From Apium graveolens (lineage: Eukaryota; Streptophyta; Magnoliopsida; Apiales; Apiaceae): a stretch of DNA of 64,000 nt. This document shows, piece by piece, positions 47,340-58,813 of this stretch. Each line of letters begins with the position of its first letter. Within the stretch, counting starts at the first letter, position 1. A program made the translations under genes and the position numbers. The notes beneath the pieces were generated by a model. It had not been told where the DNA came from and did no database searches. It worked only from the letters and a program-made list of their open reading frames with translations. Location: the NCBI RefSeq assembly GCF_009905375.1, contig NC_133657.1, forward strand, positions 67,055,233 to 67,119,232, read 5' to 3'.

Positions 47340-47822
47340 TTAGTCAAAGTGTTCATACTCCTGAGTAAGTATTATCCTTTTGTTCTTCTTGATAGCAGTA
47401 GTTCCTTGACACTTGACTTCCAAAGTGTCCCAAATTTCTTTGACAGTTTTACATCCAATAACTCGATTAGACATAACACTATCAAGACTTCTATGAAGAA
47501 TATGTCTCACTTTTGCATCTTTCATAATGGATAAAAAATCTTCAAGAGTATAGTCCTCTTTATCCTTATCAACCGTCTTTTCTTCTTTGCCAGCAACAAC
47601 AACAACTACCTTCATTGGCCTATATGGACCATCATAAATCCTGCTCAGATATTCAGGATCTGTTGCTTCCATACACATGGCCATCTTCACCTTCCAGATT
47701 GGATATTTATGAATCTTCAGGATTGAAACTTTGATAGCCTCACATATGCTCATATTATGATTGATGGGTTGATTGGATGGTGGAGGAGGTGGGGGAATCT
47801 GTTGAGGTTCTTTATCTGCCAT
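47340..47822 (-). pseudogene. Gag N-terminal part of fragment J
   Basis: ATG at 47822 gives MADKEPQQIPPPPPP, then about 160 intact codons with a copia Gag fold: ISILKIHKYPIW-like start of the capsid (here VSILKIHKYPIWKVKM), AKVRHILHRSLD, GCKTVKEIWDTLEVKCQGT and ILTQEYEHF. It ends at a stop made by a small change relative to B. This is the best-preserved part of the B family and shows its true Gag start. Confidence 0.8.
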
Positions 47823-47867
47823 TATAAATTGATTTTCGATCTTAAACTGTTTGTATATCAACAACAA

Positions 47868-47879
47868 GCTCTGATACCA
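47868..47879 (-). other. Primer binding site of fragment J
   Basis: TGGTATCAGAGC on the minus strand, three bases from the LTR edge, exactly as in B. Confidence 0.88.
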
Positions 47880-48001
47880 ATTGTTAGGTCCTTAATATAA
47901 TTGTAGAGGGGGTGAATACAGTTTATGCAGATAAATCGAATTAAGCACTCAACAGGATAAACAGTTTTCTATTGAGTGGTAAAAACTGATTACAAACTAA
48001 T

Positions 48002-49024
48002 TGTTAGGAATATGTCATAGGCTTGATATAAGTTCACCAAGACACCTCACTAGATTCAATTCGGTGATTTTGTAGCTCTCGATGGATGATCACTCTAAAA
48101 TCCATTGAGAGAGTAGCTTATGTATTAACAAGTCTTGTAACACATTTCTGCATTCTACAATACCTTAAAGATCTAGAAGTTGTAGGATATTCAAAGTCAT
48201 GTTGACTACTAGTTTGATATGCAATGTAGGATGACTAATTGTAAATATTAGATGCCTTGTAATTTTGCATAAGTGAAATAGAGTTAACTGCTATGGAAGA
48301 CTTTCAACGGATGATTCTGCAAGGTTTCGACGGATGACCCAAGTCACATTCAATGGATGATCTAATGAAGCTTCGACTGATGATTCGACATAGTTTCAAC
48401 GGATGATCCAATGAAGTTTCAACGGATGTTTAAATTTAAATTGCAGTTGATAGTGACTTGACAGTCACATGGGTTGATTAGATGCTAATGGAATGTGGCA
48501 GCCTATTTACAGATTTTAGAGAACAAAGAAGCATTTCCATTTCCATGCTAACTTAAAGATATTCAAAGATCCTGTACAGAGAAATAAAGAAGCATGTAAT
48601 TAGACTAAGAAACTTTTTTTTTATTAGTTAGTCTTTTTATCATGTAATTTGGTGATACATAAACCAAGGGTAGCAAGTAGAAAATCAATCAAGCAATCAA
48701 CTAGAGAAATAGATAAAGCTGTATCTGTGAAAATTTTCCCTCTTCTTTGTCTGTTCTACTTGTAAGCAGCTGTGTGCAAACCTTGCATCATAGAGTTCTC
48801 GAATTATATATATCTCTGATGGAAAAGTTCAATCCACCAGAAAGTTTTTAAATACTCGTGTTCAACTACTTTGTGTTTGATTTCTTCAATATTTTCATTC
48901 CACACTTTAGCTAAATCAAACACATTTATATTTTTAAGATAGAATAGTTCTTAAATTAAAAAAGAAACCAGAATTACATTCAACCCCCTTCTGCAATTCT
49001 TTGGTAGATTGTTTGGGAATAACA
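48002..49024 (+). repeat. 5' LTR of element K (1023 bp)
   Basis: TGTTAGGAATATGTCATAGG start, identical to the 3' LTR start at 63593, and GGGAATAACA end followed by the primer site. Motif cluster at 48302-48430. A possible TATA-like GATACATAAAC lies at about 48654. Confidence 0.92.
48302..48430 (+). repeat. Cluster of six TTCAACGGATGAT motifs, 5' LTR K
   Basis: Copies at about 48302, 48325, 48348, 48371, 48394 and 48417, 23 bp apart throughout, all in the same orientation. Variants are TTCGACGGATGAC, TTCAATGGATGAT and TTCGACTGATGAT. An earlier copy TCTCGATGGATGAT lies at 48078, with an inverted partner TCCATTGAGA at 48101. Located about 220 bp or more upstream of the likely core promoter. Confidence 0.9.
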
Positions 49025-49025
49025 A

Positions 49026-49037
49026 TTGATATCAGAT
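49026..49037 (+). other. Primer binding site of element K (degenerate)
   Basis: TTGATATCAGAT at the expected place, one base after the LTR; the tRNA-Met complement is TGGTATCAGAGC. The mismatches probably arose after insertion. Confidence 0.65.
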
Positions 49038-49084
49038 CAAGCTCTTGAAGAACAAAGAGCTTAAAGATCACAACAACTAACAAG

Positions 49085-50139
49085 ATGAGCAGAAAAGATG
49101 TTGGAGTAAAAATTCCATTTTAGGACAAAGACAACTATCACCACTGGAAGGTGAAAATGCACCTGCATCTCCTCTCCCAAGATGAATAATATGTGGACTG
49201 TATTGAAAAAGGTCCTCATGTCTGTATGAGAGCTGCTACATGAAATGAGCCATTTATCCCAAAGCCTAAAGCATAATGGTCTGATCCAGATATTGAGCAA
49301 GGTCATAAGGATAAGAAGCTCATGGACATTTTGTTTAATGGTGTTGATGGTGACATGTTTGACAACATCATCAATTGCAAAACTGTTAAGGAGGTCTGGG
49401 ATACAATTCAAGTTATATGTGATGGAACTGAGCAAGTAAGGGAAAATAAAAATACAACTCTTGATTTGGAAATATGAGCATTTTCATAGTGAAGAAAATG
49501 AGTCTCTCACTGACATTTTTAGTAGGTTTCAAAAACAGCTAAATGCTCTAAAGATGCATGGAACAATCTATCAGACAAAGGACTCAAACCTCAAGTTCCT
49601 TAGATCTCTACCAAAGGAATGGAATCCTATGACAGTCTCACTAAGAAATTCTCAAGATTATAAGGAATTTACCTTGGACAGACTGTATGGGATTCTAAAG
49701 ACCTATGAGCTTGAAATAGAGCAAGATGAGAAGCTGGAGAAAAGAAGGAAGAAGGAAGGATCCATTACATTGGTTGCTGAGCAAGAGAGAGAGAAAGAGA
49801 TAAAGGTAGAAGCTGTGGAATCTGCACCAAACCCCAGAGTTTGTGTGAAGGCAAAGGAAAAGGGCTAGTAGCTGAACATGAAGACCATCTTAGTCAAAAT
49901 GATATGGATGACATAAATGAGCATCTGACTTTTCTAACCAAAAGGTTTTCCAAGCTCAATTTCAAGAAGAATTTTAGAGCATTCAAGTCAAATAGAAACA
50001 TGGTTGACAAGTCAAAATTTAAAATGTTTCAAGTGTGGCTTGAGTGGTCATTTTGCAAGTGAATGCAGAAAGCCTGATTATGATAGAAAGAAGTTTGAGC
50101 CTGTGGATTACAAAAAGAAATATTTTGAGTTGCTCAAAC
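49085..50139 (+). pseudogene. Gag of element K, left part
   Basis: ATG at 49085. MSRKDVGVKIPF then a stop, NYHHWKVKMHLHL, further stops, and NCKTVKEVWDTIQVICDGTEQV. A frameshift at about 49445-49465 leads into an open part at 49461-49868 with EYEHFHSEENESLTDIFSRFQKQL, SNLKFLRSLPKEW and RLYGILKTYELEI. A second frameshift follows at about 49855 and a third at about 50020, inside the zinc knuckle. That knuckle otherwise has all four ligands (C-F-K-C-G-L-S-G-H-F-A-S-E-C). S3 then interrupts the reading after KKKYFELLKQ. Confidence 0.87.
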
Positions 50140-50144
50140 AGAAG
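50140..50144. repeat. Left target site duplication of S3 (AGAAG)
   Basis: AGAAG before TGTGACGG, repeated at 53724-53728; the same five bases as element E. Confidence 0.9.
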
Positions 50145-50321
50145 TGTGACGGTCTCAACCCCGAGGTCAGGAGTTGACGTCATCAACAACAATAATAACA
50201 ATTATAAATCAATCTAAAATATAACTATGACCCCTTTATCAAGACCTTTTCCAGGTTTAAGTATGATTTAGGTTACAACTAACACGAACCAACCTACTGC
50301 AATTGTCCCGACGCAGTTAAC

Positions 50322-50435
50322 TTAACACAGCAACTCAACAGACCACCCTTGGTCCAGCACAACCAGCTCAGAGGAGTCTAACACGAAGGGAACTGGAACC
50401 CTGCCCTGACTACCACGCGAGAATCTCCTAGGCAT
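50322..50435 (-). CDS. Small ORF near the 3' end of LTR S3 (37 aa)
   Basis: Same length and place as in LTR E, starting MPRRFSRGSQGRVPV directly after TTGCAG and ending WSVELLC. The differences from E are substitutions only, with no stop or frameshift, although indels are common elsewhere between the two LTRs. Confidence 0.4.
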   Translation of the reverse strand: MPRRFSRGSQGRVPVPFVLDSSELVVLDQGWSVELLC

Positions 50436-50690
50436 CTGCAATACATATAACATATTCTGCAAGGGTGAGCAATTGCTTGCTCAGCAGCACCACTATATGA
50501 ATAACAAGCAAGATAGTTTAAAGTAAAATAGTTCTAGGAACATAATTCATAACTCGTTAGAAACATGTAAAATAGGTATAAACTGGATAGCAAAACTAGC
50601 ATGCTCTGTAAAACAAAAATCAACAGTCATGTGTTGTGCATAAAAACCATAGTTAAATTTTAGCATGCTATTTCCATTTTCAAACCTTCC

Positions 50691-50815
50691 GTTCCATTAC
50701 AGGAACCATAAAACCATCTGTCCCGTTACGGGGACCCAAAATCATTTGTTCCGTTACGGGAACCATAAAACTTGTCCCATCGCAGGACCTATAAAATTTG
50801 TTCCTCTCCGGGAAC
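50691..50815. repeat. Palindrome array, five units, S3
   Basis: Units at 50691, 50720, 50748, 50774 and 50800. Arms GTTCC/GGAAC, GTCCC/GGGAC, GTTCC/GGAAC, GTCC/GGAC and GTTCC/GGAAC. The fourth and fifth units have quite different loops (CATCGCA, TCTCCG), yet the arms still pair. Confidence 0.9.
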
Positions 50816-53723
50816 CTTACAATCACTTTGATTTGTTAACAATTTCAAAACTGAACCAATCAAATCTATTGGACATTAACGGGTGAAGATAGCTGATCAG
50901 TCTACCCTCACCGGACAGCGACTAGCGGCCGTCCAGAAATAGAATGTGTTCCGGAACTTGGGAAAAGACTAGCTAGGTCTTTCCCCCTTGCTGGACTAAT
51001 CGGTTAAACAATGCACAACCCAATTAGCCACTTACGCAACCTCATGCTGGGCCGTTACCGAATAACGGGCCTCTTACGCAACTCCAATAGATCAACTGAA
51101 TTCCCTTTTTGCCTTTTTTCCAAAATTCCACGACATAGGTGGATCAAAACATTCTCTTTATCCAGTTTCCAAAATCATTATCACCTATCTCTTTTATATT
51201 TTCAAAACCAATTCTGTCACAGCACACTATTCAAGTCCTCTTTTCATTTAAATCACATTTAGAGATAGGTGTTTTCAGAAGTTAATTTTCCCCAAAACAT
51301 AATTTTAACAACATTTCCAAATACGGGGAATACATAACTTAAAACGTTTCTGTTCCATTACGAAAGTACAACATTTAGTTATTCACATATACTGAACCAT
51401 AAAAGAATGGTCAGGGGTACTTGCCTTTCAGAGCGTTACAACTATCTCTGATTGACCTCGAACCGATTTGGAACACTCGGCTTTATCGCTTCACTATTTA
51501 ACTATCCTGGATCCGACTTCAACCCTCAAGTCCTTCGCTTGGAACCTCGATGCGCTTGTCGACTGATCACTAGATTATCTTAGTTCGATATCAATTCTTG
51601 AGTCCTTCAACTAGAACCTACAGAGCCGAAATACCCTACGTTAGACGTCTAGGTATGCTTGACATATCCTCACGAACAGTCCTACCCAAACGATAACAAT
51701 CCCAACTCGCATATATTCGAACTATTACAACTTACATAACAATTAAGGTTCATATATTCACAACCCAGTTCACTAATTATTTTCAGAATATACATATACT
51801 CTTAATCCCAAAAAATAGGTTTTGGAATTCCTTTTTCACAAAATATATAGATATACACCCAACTGTGTTACATATGACTAACTGTTTTGGAATCTTGGTT
51901 TTGAGTTTTAACCTATACTAGCAGAACCGAATTTATACTTAATTAATCGTTAGTAAGATAAACCGACCAACATAGGTTAGTAAGTTTATCTGAGTAACGG
52001 TTAATCAAATACAACTCAAGGTCGTACTAATCCGAGTCAGTACTCGTACCAAAAATTAAATTAAGAAATGTTATATCTATAATAATATAGGCAAACGACT
52101 TGATTGGTAAGTTCGATAATTATAGGAAATGTTTCCGAATTTCCGAAATAGTAATCTTCCGAAATCCGGACAGCACCTCCTCTATTTATTGGACTACCAG
52201 TCGATCTCATATCGACACCAAAATCAACAACCAAATTCACAACATCAATAATCCACAATCCCACCGATAACGCAACCAAACAATCAATACAATCCTAGTC
52301 CCAACCAAACACACTATCTAACAAATCTCGAAACTAATTATTTACAATTACTTTTATCCCAAATATTTTAAAAATAAAATTTATAATTTATTATTAGGCT
52401 CAAGAATCATCATTGCCAAAAATCCGTCGGCTCAACAAGTTCATTGCCGATGGCGACATAACTCCGACGGTGCCCATACGGGTTTCCGATCGGAGTTTCG
52501 CCATTAAAATTTAAGAACCCCGAATGATTCAATAATCACTAATTCGAAATAATCACAAAAGTCATTCGAATTATACAATTTCAATAAATAAATCAAACGA
52601 ATTTCAGAATATTCATTTGAATCACGGAAACAGCCACAAGCACGTCCTCGCCGAAAAAATACATTGGCAGCGAGGAAGAAGTGAGACAGAGCAGAAACAA
52701 ACCATGGCAACAGAGCACACACAGGCAACACATAACAATACACGCACTGTACGCGCGCATAGACCACCCAGCCGGAAAGAAGTCCGGCGGCGGCCAACAG
52801 AGAAAGAAATAAAGAAATCACAGACAGCACAGGTACTTCGATTACCAAGAACATGGATAACAGCCGCACCACTTGAAGCAATCGCTGAAGAACAAGAAGA
52901 AGGAGGGAGTTCAGAAGAACTGATAAGCTCAAGGAGGAGGAGGGGGTAAACTCGATTGAGTTTATCTACCTCTTCTATTTTTTTTTATAAAACTGATAAA
53001 TTCAAGAAGTTGCCACGTAACAGATGAATTGCAGCAGCTAAACACGTGTCCCACTCCCGGTTACGTGTCTGGTTTTGATCCGACTTTTACAAATTTAACG
53101 AATAACGCATGGGTGAATGAAACCCGAAAATTTACCAAATTACTTTTAAAATTTTATAAATATCCCGGAGTAAATAAAAACGTAACTTTCAAAATTTTAG
53201 AATAATTTTTAAAATGCAATTTATACCCGCTTTTAACAAATAAACGAATCAACGCGCGGGTGAAATTAATCTCAAAAATTCCCAAAATAATTTTAAAATT
53301 CTCAGAATAATACGAACTTGATACAATATAAGTTTCATAATTTTTGAAGATTCCCATAATTAAACATGGATTTTACTATTAAACACACTCAGAAAATAAT
53401 TTAAAAATAAATAATTAATGAAATATTGATTTCTCAATTTTATAAAATCCAAAAAAAAATTATTGAAATTATAAAGTCATGAAAATAATTTTAGAGACAA
53501 TCCAAGTATTTATGGAAATAAAACTGCAATAACACCATTTTAACAATGATACAAAATCATACAATTTAATAATTAATCACGCAATTTAATTCCATACACT
53601 AGTAATCACATACACATAGTGACAGAGTAATAACCCAATGACTGAACCCACACACATATTTTATTTAATTATTTATTCCACAATTACACATTTAATAATA
53701 ATAAAAATATACGGGTCATTATA

Positions 53724-53728
53724 AGAAG
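53724..53728. repeat. Right target site duplication of S3 (AGAAG)
   Basis: Matches 50140-50144. Gag of K resumes in the expected reading. Confidence 0.9.
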
Positions 53729-55066
53729 GATAGGGCATTTCTAACTCAATGAAATGACTGGGTTGCTGATGGATTAGAGGAGGATGAGGATACAAGCTAA
53801 GTCAATCTAGAACTTATAGCCAAATTAGATGAAACAGAGGTCAGTTCATCCAGTAATCAGGTAATCACAACTAATCTAGCACATTTATCTAAAGCTGAGT
53901 ATAATGATGCTATAAATGATATGCCAACTTAGTTATATCATCTGCGTGTTACCCTCAAATCACTCACCAAAGAAAATACTAAAATTAAAGAGAACAATTT
54001 GTTTTTGAGTGAAAGAAAAAATGTGCTAGAAACTCAATTTGTTGAGTTTGAGAAACTGAAGATGGAGTATAAGATTGCAAAAGATGAACTGACTAAATCC
54101 TTAAAGAAAGAGGAGATTTTAAAAAACCAACTTGAACGAGAACATGAAGTAATTAAGGCATGGAAATCATCTAGAGATGTCCATGCTCAAATTACTAAAG
54201 TTCAAGGTATAGAATCTTTCTGTGATGACGCCTGGAAAAAGAGCAAGGAGAAACTGAATCCTAACTTGGAAGAAGGACTTTCAACGGATGTGGATTCGAC
54301 GGATAATGAAGATTATCCGTCGAATGATCAAAAGAATTATTCGTCGAAAGACAAGGAACCACATCCGTTGAGTGAAAGAAAGCTAGTCAGTAAATCCCAA
54401 CTAGCTAAGTTAATTGAGAAATATGGATCAGTTTCCAAGAACTTTGTTCCAGGAGAAACAAGTTAAGTGAAAAAGAATAAGAGAGTCAATGTAGGGCATC
54501 TGTCAATCAAGCAATTGAATGACAGATTGGAGAAATTTGAAGTTAAAGTAGAATCTAAAAGGAAAAACAATAGAAATGGGAAAGTAAGAATTAACAAACA
54601 TAACAACTACACACCTGATAAATATGCACCTAGAAAAATCTGTGTGAAGTGTGGTAGTGTTAATCATTTGTCTGTTAACTACAAACTTGCTATGCCTGCT
54701 CCCATATCTGCATCTTCATTTCCTAACATGCCTACAATGCCTGTGAATGTTATGCCTACACATAATTTGAATGCACAATTTGCTAATATGCCATTTGCAC
54801 AAAATCCTTACTATGTTGCATTTAGTATGCCTCAAATGCCATTTAGCATGCTTTACTGGAATAACATGTTTGCACAGAATATGCCTTTTCATGTTAACCA
54901 ACATGTGCATGAAAATTCTGTAATGATGAATGGTTTTAAAGGTTCTACTCAAATGACTAAGGATGAATCTCAGATACTTAAGTCAAATGAGTACAAACCT
55001 AAGATACCTAAGAAAAAGGCTAATAAAGCAGGACCCAAGGTGACTTGGGTACCAAAATTAACTTGA
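53729..55066 (+). pseudogene. Gag of element K, right part
   Basis: An acidic stretch with three stops, then an open coiled-coil region at 53999-54466 (long Glu/Lys helix around FVEFEKLKMEYKIAKDELTK), a linker coded from five CAACGGATG-type motifs (54279-54374), an in-frame stop at 54464-54466, and an open tail to 55066. The tail has NVGHLSIKQLNDRLEKF, a second zinc knuckle C-V-K-C-G-S-V-N-H-L-S-V-N-Y (last Cys lost, 54640-54682) and a Met/Pro/Asn-rich stretch of about 80 residues. It ends VTWVPKLT with TGA at 55064-55066. Confidence 0.85.
54279..54374 (+). repeat. CAACGGATG motifs inside gag of K
   Basis: Forward TTTCAACGGATG at 54279 and ATTCGACGGATAAT at 54294; reverse ATTATCCGTCGAAT at 54312, ATTATTCGTCGAAA at 54336 and ACATCCGTTGAG at 54361. 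They are read as S-T-D forward and as P-S or H-P-L in reverse. Confidence 0.88.
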
Positions 55067-55080
55067 TTTGATTTTGTTGT

Positions 55081-56637
55081 GTGCAGGGAAATAGAAAGAA
55101 TCTTTGGTATTTGGATAATGGGTGTTCAAGGCATATGACTGGAGATTCTACCCTGCTCACTGAGTTCAAGAATAGATATAGCCCAAGTATCACTTTTGGA
55201 GATGAGAGCAAGGGTTATACTGTGGGATATGGCTTGATTTCTATAGACAATGTCATCATTGAGAAAGTTGCCCTAGTGGATGGACTCAAGAATAATCTAT
55301 TGTGTATCAGCCAACTTTGTGACAAGGGCAACTCGGTAACATTCAACTCTGAAGCCTGTGTTGTGACCAACAAGAAAAGCAACAAAGTGGTCCTCACTGG
55401 AGTGAGAAAAGGAAATGTGCATCTAGCTGACTTTAACTCATCAAATGCAGAATCTGTCACTTGTCTCTTCAGCAAGGCAAGTCAAGATGAAAGTTGGCTA
55501 TGGCACAATAAGCTATCCCATCTTAGCTTCAAGACTATGAATGAACTAGTCATGGAAGATTTTGTAAGAGGAATTCCTCAAGTGGAATTCTCAAAGGATG
55601 GATTGTGTGATGCCTGTCAGAAAGGAAAGCAGATCAATGCATCATTCAAAAAGAAGCCTGATTCAACAATTGAAGAACCTTTACAATTACTACACATGGA
55701 TTTATTTGGACCAGTCAATGTGTTGTCTATCTCAAAGAAAAGATACTACCTAGTAATGGTGGATGATTTCTCAAAGTTCTCTTGGACATATTTTCTCAAA
55801 TCCAAAGATGAAGCTAGTGAAATCATCATCAATCACAGAAGGCAAGTCAACAATCATCCTGATCTCAAAATTAGAAGAATCGGGAGTGAAAATTAAACTG
55901 AGTTCAAGAATTCTGTGATGAGATTGTTTTGTGATGAAAATGGGATCATGCATGAGTTTTCAGCAGCAAGAACCCCACAACAAAATGGAGTGGTGGAAAG
56001 GAAGAACATATCTCTTATTGAAGCTGCAAGAACAATGCTAGAAGAATCAAAGTTACCAACATACTTTTGGGCAGAAGCTGTAAATACTGCATGCCACACT
56101 CAGAATATTTCTTTGGCTAATCAAGCAAAATGCATGACACCCTACCAATTGTTCAAGAATAGGAAGCCAACATTAAACTTTCTTCATGTCTGTGGCTGTA
56201 AATGCTATATCTCAAGGAATCAAACTGATCAGCATGGAAAGTTTGATGCCAAAGCAGATGAAGGCATTTTTGTTGGGTATGTTATTGGAAAAGCATACAG
56301 AGTCTACAATATCAGAACCAACATTGTTATAGAATCTGTACATGTTGTGTTTGATGATAAGAAGATTGAAGGACTACAAGATGGAGATTTCCATAAAAAC
56401 CTCAAATTTGACAATATTGAGATGATTTGTGATGATAGTGATGATGAAAGTGATCAAGAAACAATATCTAAGGATAATGCAGAAAATCCTACAACATATG
56501 AAGCACATAATTCAATATTCGTCGAAAGACCAAGTGCATCCTCCGTTGAGAGACAATCTACATCATCCATCGAAAGGCAAAGATCAACATCCGTTGAGCC
56601 AGCAATAGGAGTTGAAAATCTATACAGATCACAATAA
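55081..56637 (+). pseudogene. Protease and integrase of element K
   Basis: The pol frame opens with QGNRKNLWYLD. The protease site is D-N-G in place of D-S/T-G, then C-S-R-H-M-T-G. The zinc region has LWHNKLSHLSFKTMNEL and CDACQKGKQ (55498-55640). The integrase core has LLHMDLFGPVNVLS and YYLVMVDDFSKFSWTYF. The second catalytic Asp appears as Glu and is followed by a stop (55887-55896). The frame continues TEFKNSVMRLFCDENGI and QQNGVVERKN with the catalytic Glu, YFWAEAVNTACH and KADEGIFVGY. The tail linker is coded from motif copies (56515-56598). Just upstream, both the gag and pol frames are closed by stops (55064 and 55069). Confidence 0.88.
56515..56598 (-). repeat. Motif copies in the integrase-RT linker of K
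   Basis: Four reverse-orientation copies, TATTCGTCGAAAG, CCTCCGTTGAGAG, CATCCATCGAAAG and ACATCCGTTGAG, about 24 bp apart, translated as a repeated V-E-R-type peptide. The reading frame of the motif differs from that in gag. Confidence 0.88.
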
Positions 56638-57662
56638 AAAAGAACCCCAACTTCAAGTCAAAGATCCATAAACTCAGGGGGAGTTTCTTCTAATCAAAAC
56701 TTAGTCACACATCAAGACAACTATCAGGCCTCTTCATCTAGAGCTAATCTACCTCAACAGAGAAAATGAACTAGAGATCACCCATTTGAATTAATTATTG
56801 GTGATGCATTTTTAAGAGTGCAAACAAGGAAAGCAACTCAGGAAGAATGTCTATACAGCAGCAATCTGTCTCGGGAAAAGCCTAAAAAGGTAGAAGAAGC
56901 TCTGTTGGATCTTGATTGGGTCTTAGTTATGTAGGAGGAGCTAAACCAATTTGAAAGAAATAAAGTTTGGAAGCTGGTACCCAAGCCTAAAGGAAACAAT
57001 TCTATTGACACCAAGTGGGTATTCAGAAACAAGATGGATAAAAACGGCATTGTAGTCAGGAACAAAGCTAGATTGGTTGCTAAGGGCTACTGTTAACAAG
57101 AATTAATGGATTTTGATAAGACTTTTGCTCCTATAGCAAGACTTGAAGCCATCAGAATCTTTCTAGCCTATGCAGCCCATGCCAATTTCAAGGTCAATCA
57201 AATGGATGTTAAAAGTGCATTTCTGAATGGAGATTTGGAGGATGAGGTATATGTCAGTCAGCCTCCTGGTTTTGAAGACCCCAACTTTCCAGAATATGTC
57301 TACTATCTTTTGAAAGCACTTTATGGACTGAAGCAAGCACCTAGAGCCTGATATGACACTTTATCAAAGTTTCTCTCAGAAAATCATTTCACAAGAGGTA
57401 CTGTTAATAAAACTTTATTCTTTCGAAATGTTAATGGCTCCAGTATACTTGTTCAAATTTATGTATATGATATTATATTTGGCTCTATAGATGAGAATAT
57501 TTGCAAAAAGTTTGCCAAATTGATGTAAAGTAAATATGAAATGAGCATGATGGGAGAACTAACTTACTTTCTTGGTTTACAAGTTAAGCAAGTTAGTGAT
57601 GGAATATTCATTAGTCAAACTAAATATATTTATGATCTTTTAAAGAAGTTTGACTTAAAGGA
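56638..57662 (+). pseudogene. Reverse transcriptase of element K
   Basis: Recognisable in one main frame with stops: EELNQFERNKVWKLVPKP, DTKWVFRNKMDKNG, KARLVAKGY then a stop, FDKTFAPIARLEAIRIFLAYA, QMDVKSAFLNGDLEDEVYV (57199-57255) and LLKALYGLKQAPRA. The catalytic region reads I-Y-V-Y-D-I-I-F-G-S (57456-57486), with the first Asp of Y-V-D-D changed to Tyr. Then come YFLGLQVKQ and KYIYDLLKKFDL. A frameshift at about 57660 leads into RNase H. Confidence 0.87.
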
Positions 57663-58403
57663 TTGCACATCTACAAAAACTCCCATGGCCATGCAACTAA
57701 ACTTGAAGTAAACACTACTGAAAAGTTTGTGGATATTTCAAGCTATAGAGGCATGGTTGGCTCACTTTTATATTTAACAGCTAGTAGGCTAGATATAATG
57801 TTTGCTACTTGTCTTTGTGCTAGATTTCAGGCTGATCCTAGAGAATCTCATTTTGTAGATATTAAGAGAATTTTCATATATCTCAAAGTAACACAAAAAC
57901 TTGGCATTTGGTATCCTAGAGATTATGGTTTTGATATAACTGGTTATTCAGATGTAGATTATGCATGTTATAAAATTGATAGAAAAAGTACTACAGAAAC
58001 CTGTCAATTTCTAGGAAATAAGCTAGTATCCTGGTTCATTAAAAATCAAAATTTAGTCTCTACTTCTACAACTGAATCTGAATATATTGTTGCTGTTAGT
58101 TGTTGTGCACAGATTTTATGGCTGAAAAATCAATTGTCGGGCTATGGTCTACAGGTGGATAAGATTCCTATTTTCTGTGATAACACAAGTGCCATTGCAA
58201 TTAATAAAAATCCAGTACAGCATTCAAGGACCAAGCACATTGACATTAAGTACCACTTCATTAGAGAACATGTCATGAATGGTATTGTGGAACTTCAATT
58301 TGTTCCAAGTGAGAAGCAACTTGCAGACATCTTCACCAAGCCACTTGATGAATCCACCTTTACTAGGTTGGTAAGTGAGTTAGGTATGCTTAATTACTCT
58401 TAA
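57663..58403 (+). pseudogene. RNase H domain of element K (open)
   Basis: A 246-codon open stretch in a frame shifted from RT: YRGMVGSLLYLTASRLDIMFA, ITGYSDVDYA (catalytic Asp), SWFIKNQNLVSTSTTESEYIVA (catalytic Glu), IFCDNTSAIAI (catalytic Asp), HIDIKYHFIREHV and EKQLADIFTKPLD. The catalytic residues appear intact. It is the best-preserved pol domain in the window but has no start of its own and cannot be made without the broken parts before it. Confidence 0.88.
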
Positions 58404-58496
58404 TTTGTTTTGATTTCTAAGCAATTTGTAATGCAGCCAGAATAAAATTTGATGCTTCTTGTCCAAGATGAAATTTTGGCCAAGTCAGAATTTACA

Positions 58497-58704
58497 TCTC
58501 GACGGATGTTCATTATCTGTTGAAAATGAATATTCGTTGAATTTTATCATCCGTTGAAATATCAAATATTATTCTGGGTACTTTTGTCTCGATGGATGAT
58601 TGTTTAATCCTTATATGTCGAATTGCTCTCAATCTTAGTCGTTAATTCTAGGCATTATCCGTCAAATTTCCATACAGCTTGTAAGTATATTTCGATGGAT
58701 AATC
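58497..58704. repeat. Motif copies in the post-pol spacer of K
   Basis: Forward copies at about 58497, 58587 and 58690; reverse copies at about 58546 and 58656; weaker reverse variants at about 58512 and 58529. Confidence 0.85.
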
Positions 58705-58813
58705 ATTAGAATTTCGACAGTTTATTTTATTTTTAAACAGCTATTTTGGGCCAATTTCATTGGTTACTTTATTTTTACTTTTTACTTTTTAACCGGCTAT
58801 TTTTGAGAAAGTA

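Larger units (their letters stand above)
47310..48001 (-). mobile_element. Fragment J: gag start and partial LTR of the B family
   Basis: Closely matches element B from its gag helix to the inner end of its 5' LTR. Truncated on the left inside gag at a junction with G and on the right where element K inserted 120 bp into its LTR. The LTR part is 47882-48001. CTAAT at 47997-48001 is the predicted left target duplication of K, and its right partner lies beyond the window. Confidence 0.82.
50145..53723 (-). mobile_element. Solo LTR S3, same family as the LTRs of element E (3579 bp)
   Basis: Matches LTR E along its length, from TGTGACGGTCTCAACC to GGGTCATTATA (terminal CA changed to TA). No interior. 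Flanked by AGAAG. Contains the small ORF (50322-50435) and a five-unit palindrome array (50691-50815). Minus orientation by comparison with E. It is clearly diverged from E, so it is a different copy or subfamily. Confidence 0.9.

Noticed and set aside
52504..52949. Hydrophobic minus-strand ORF and its plus-strand partner in S3
   Set aside because: Both arise from the GC-rich part of a solo LTR. No equivalent frame is intact in LTR E.
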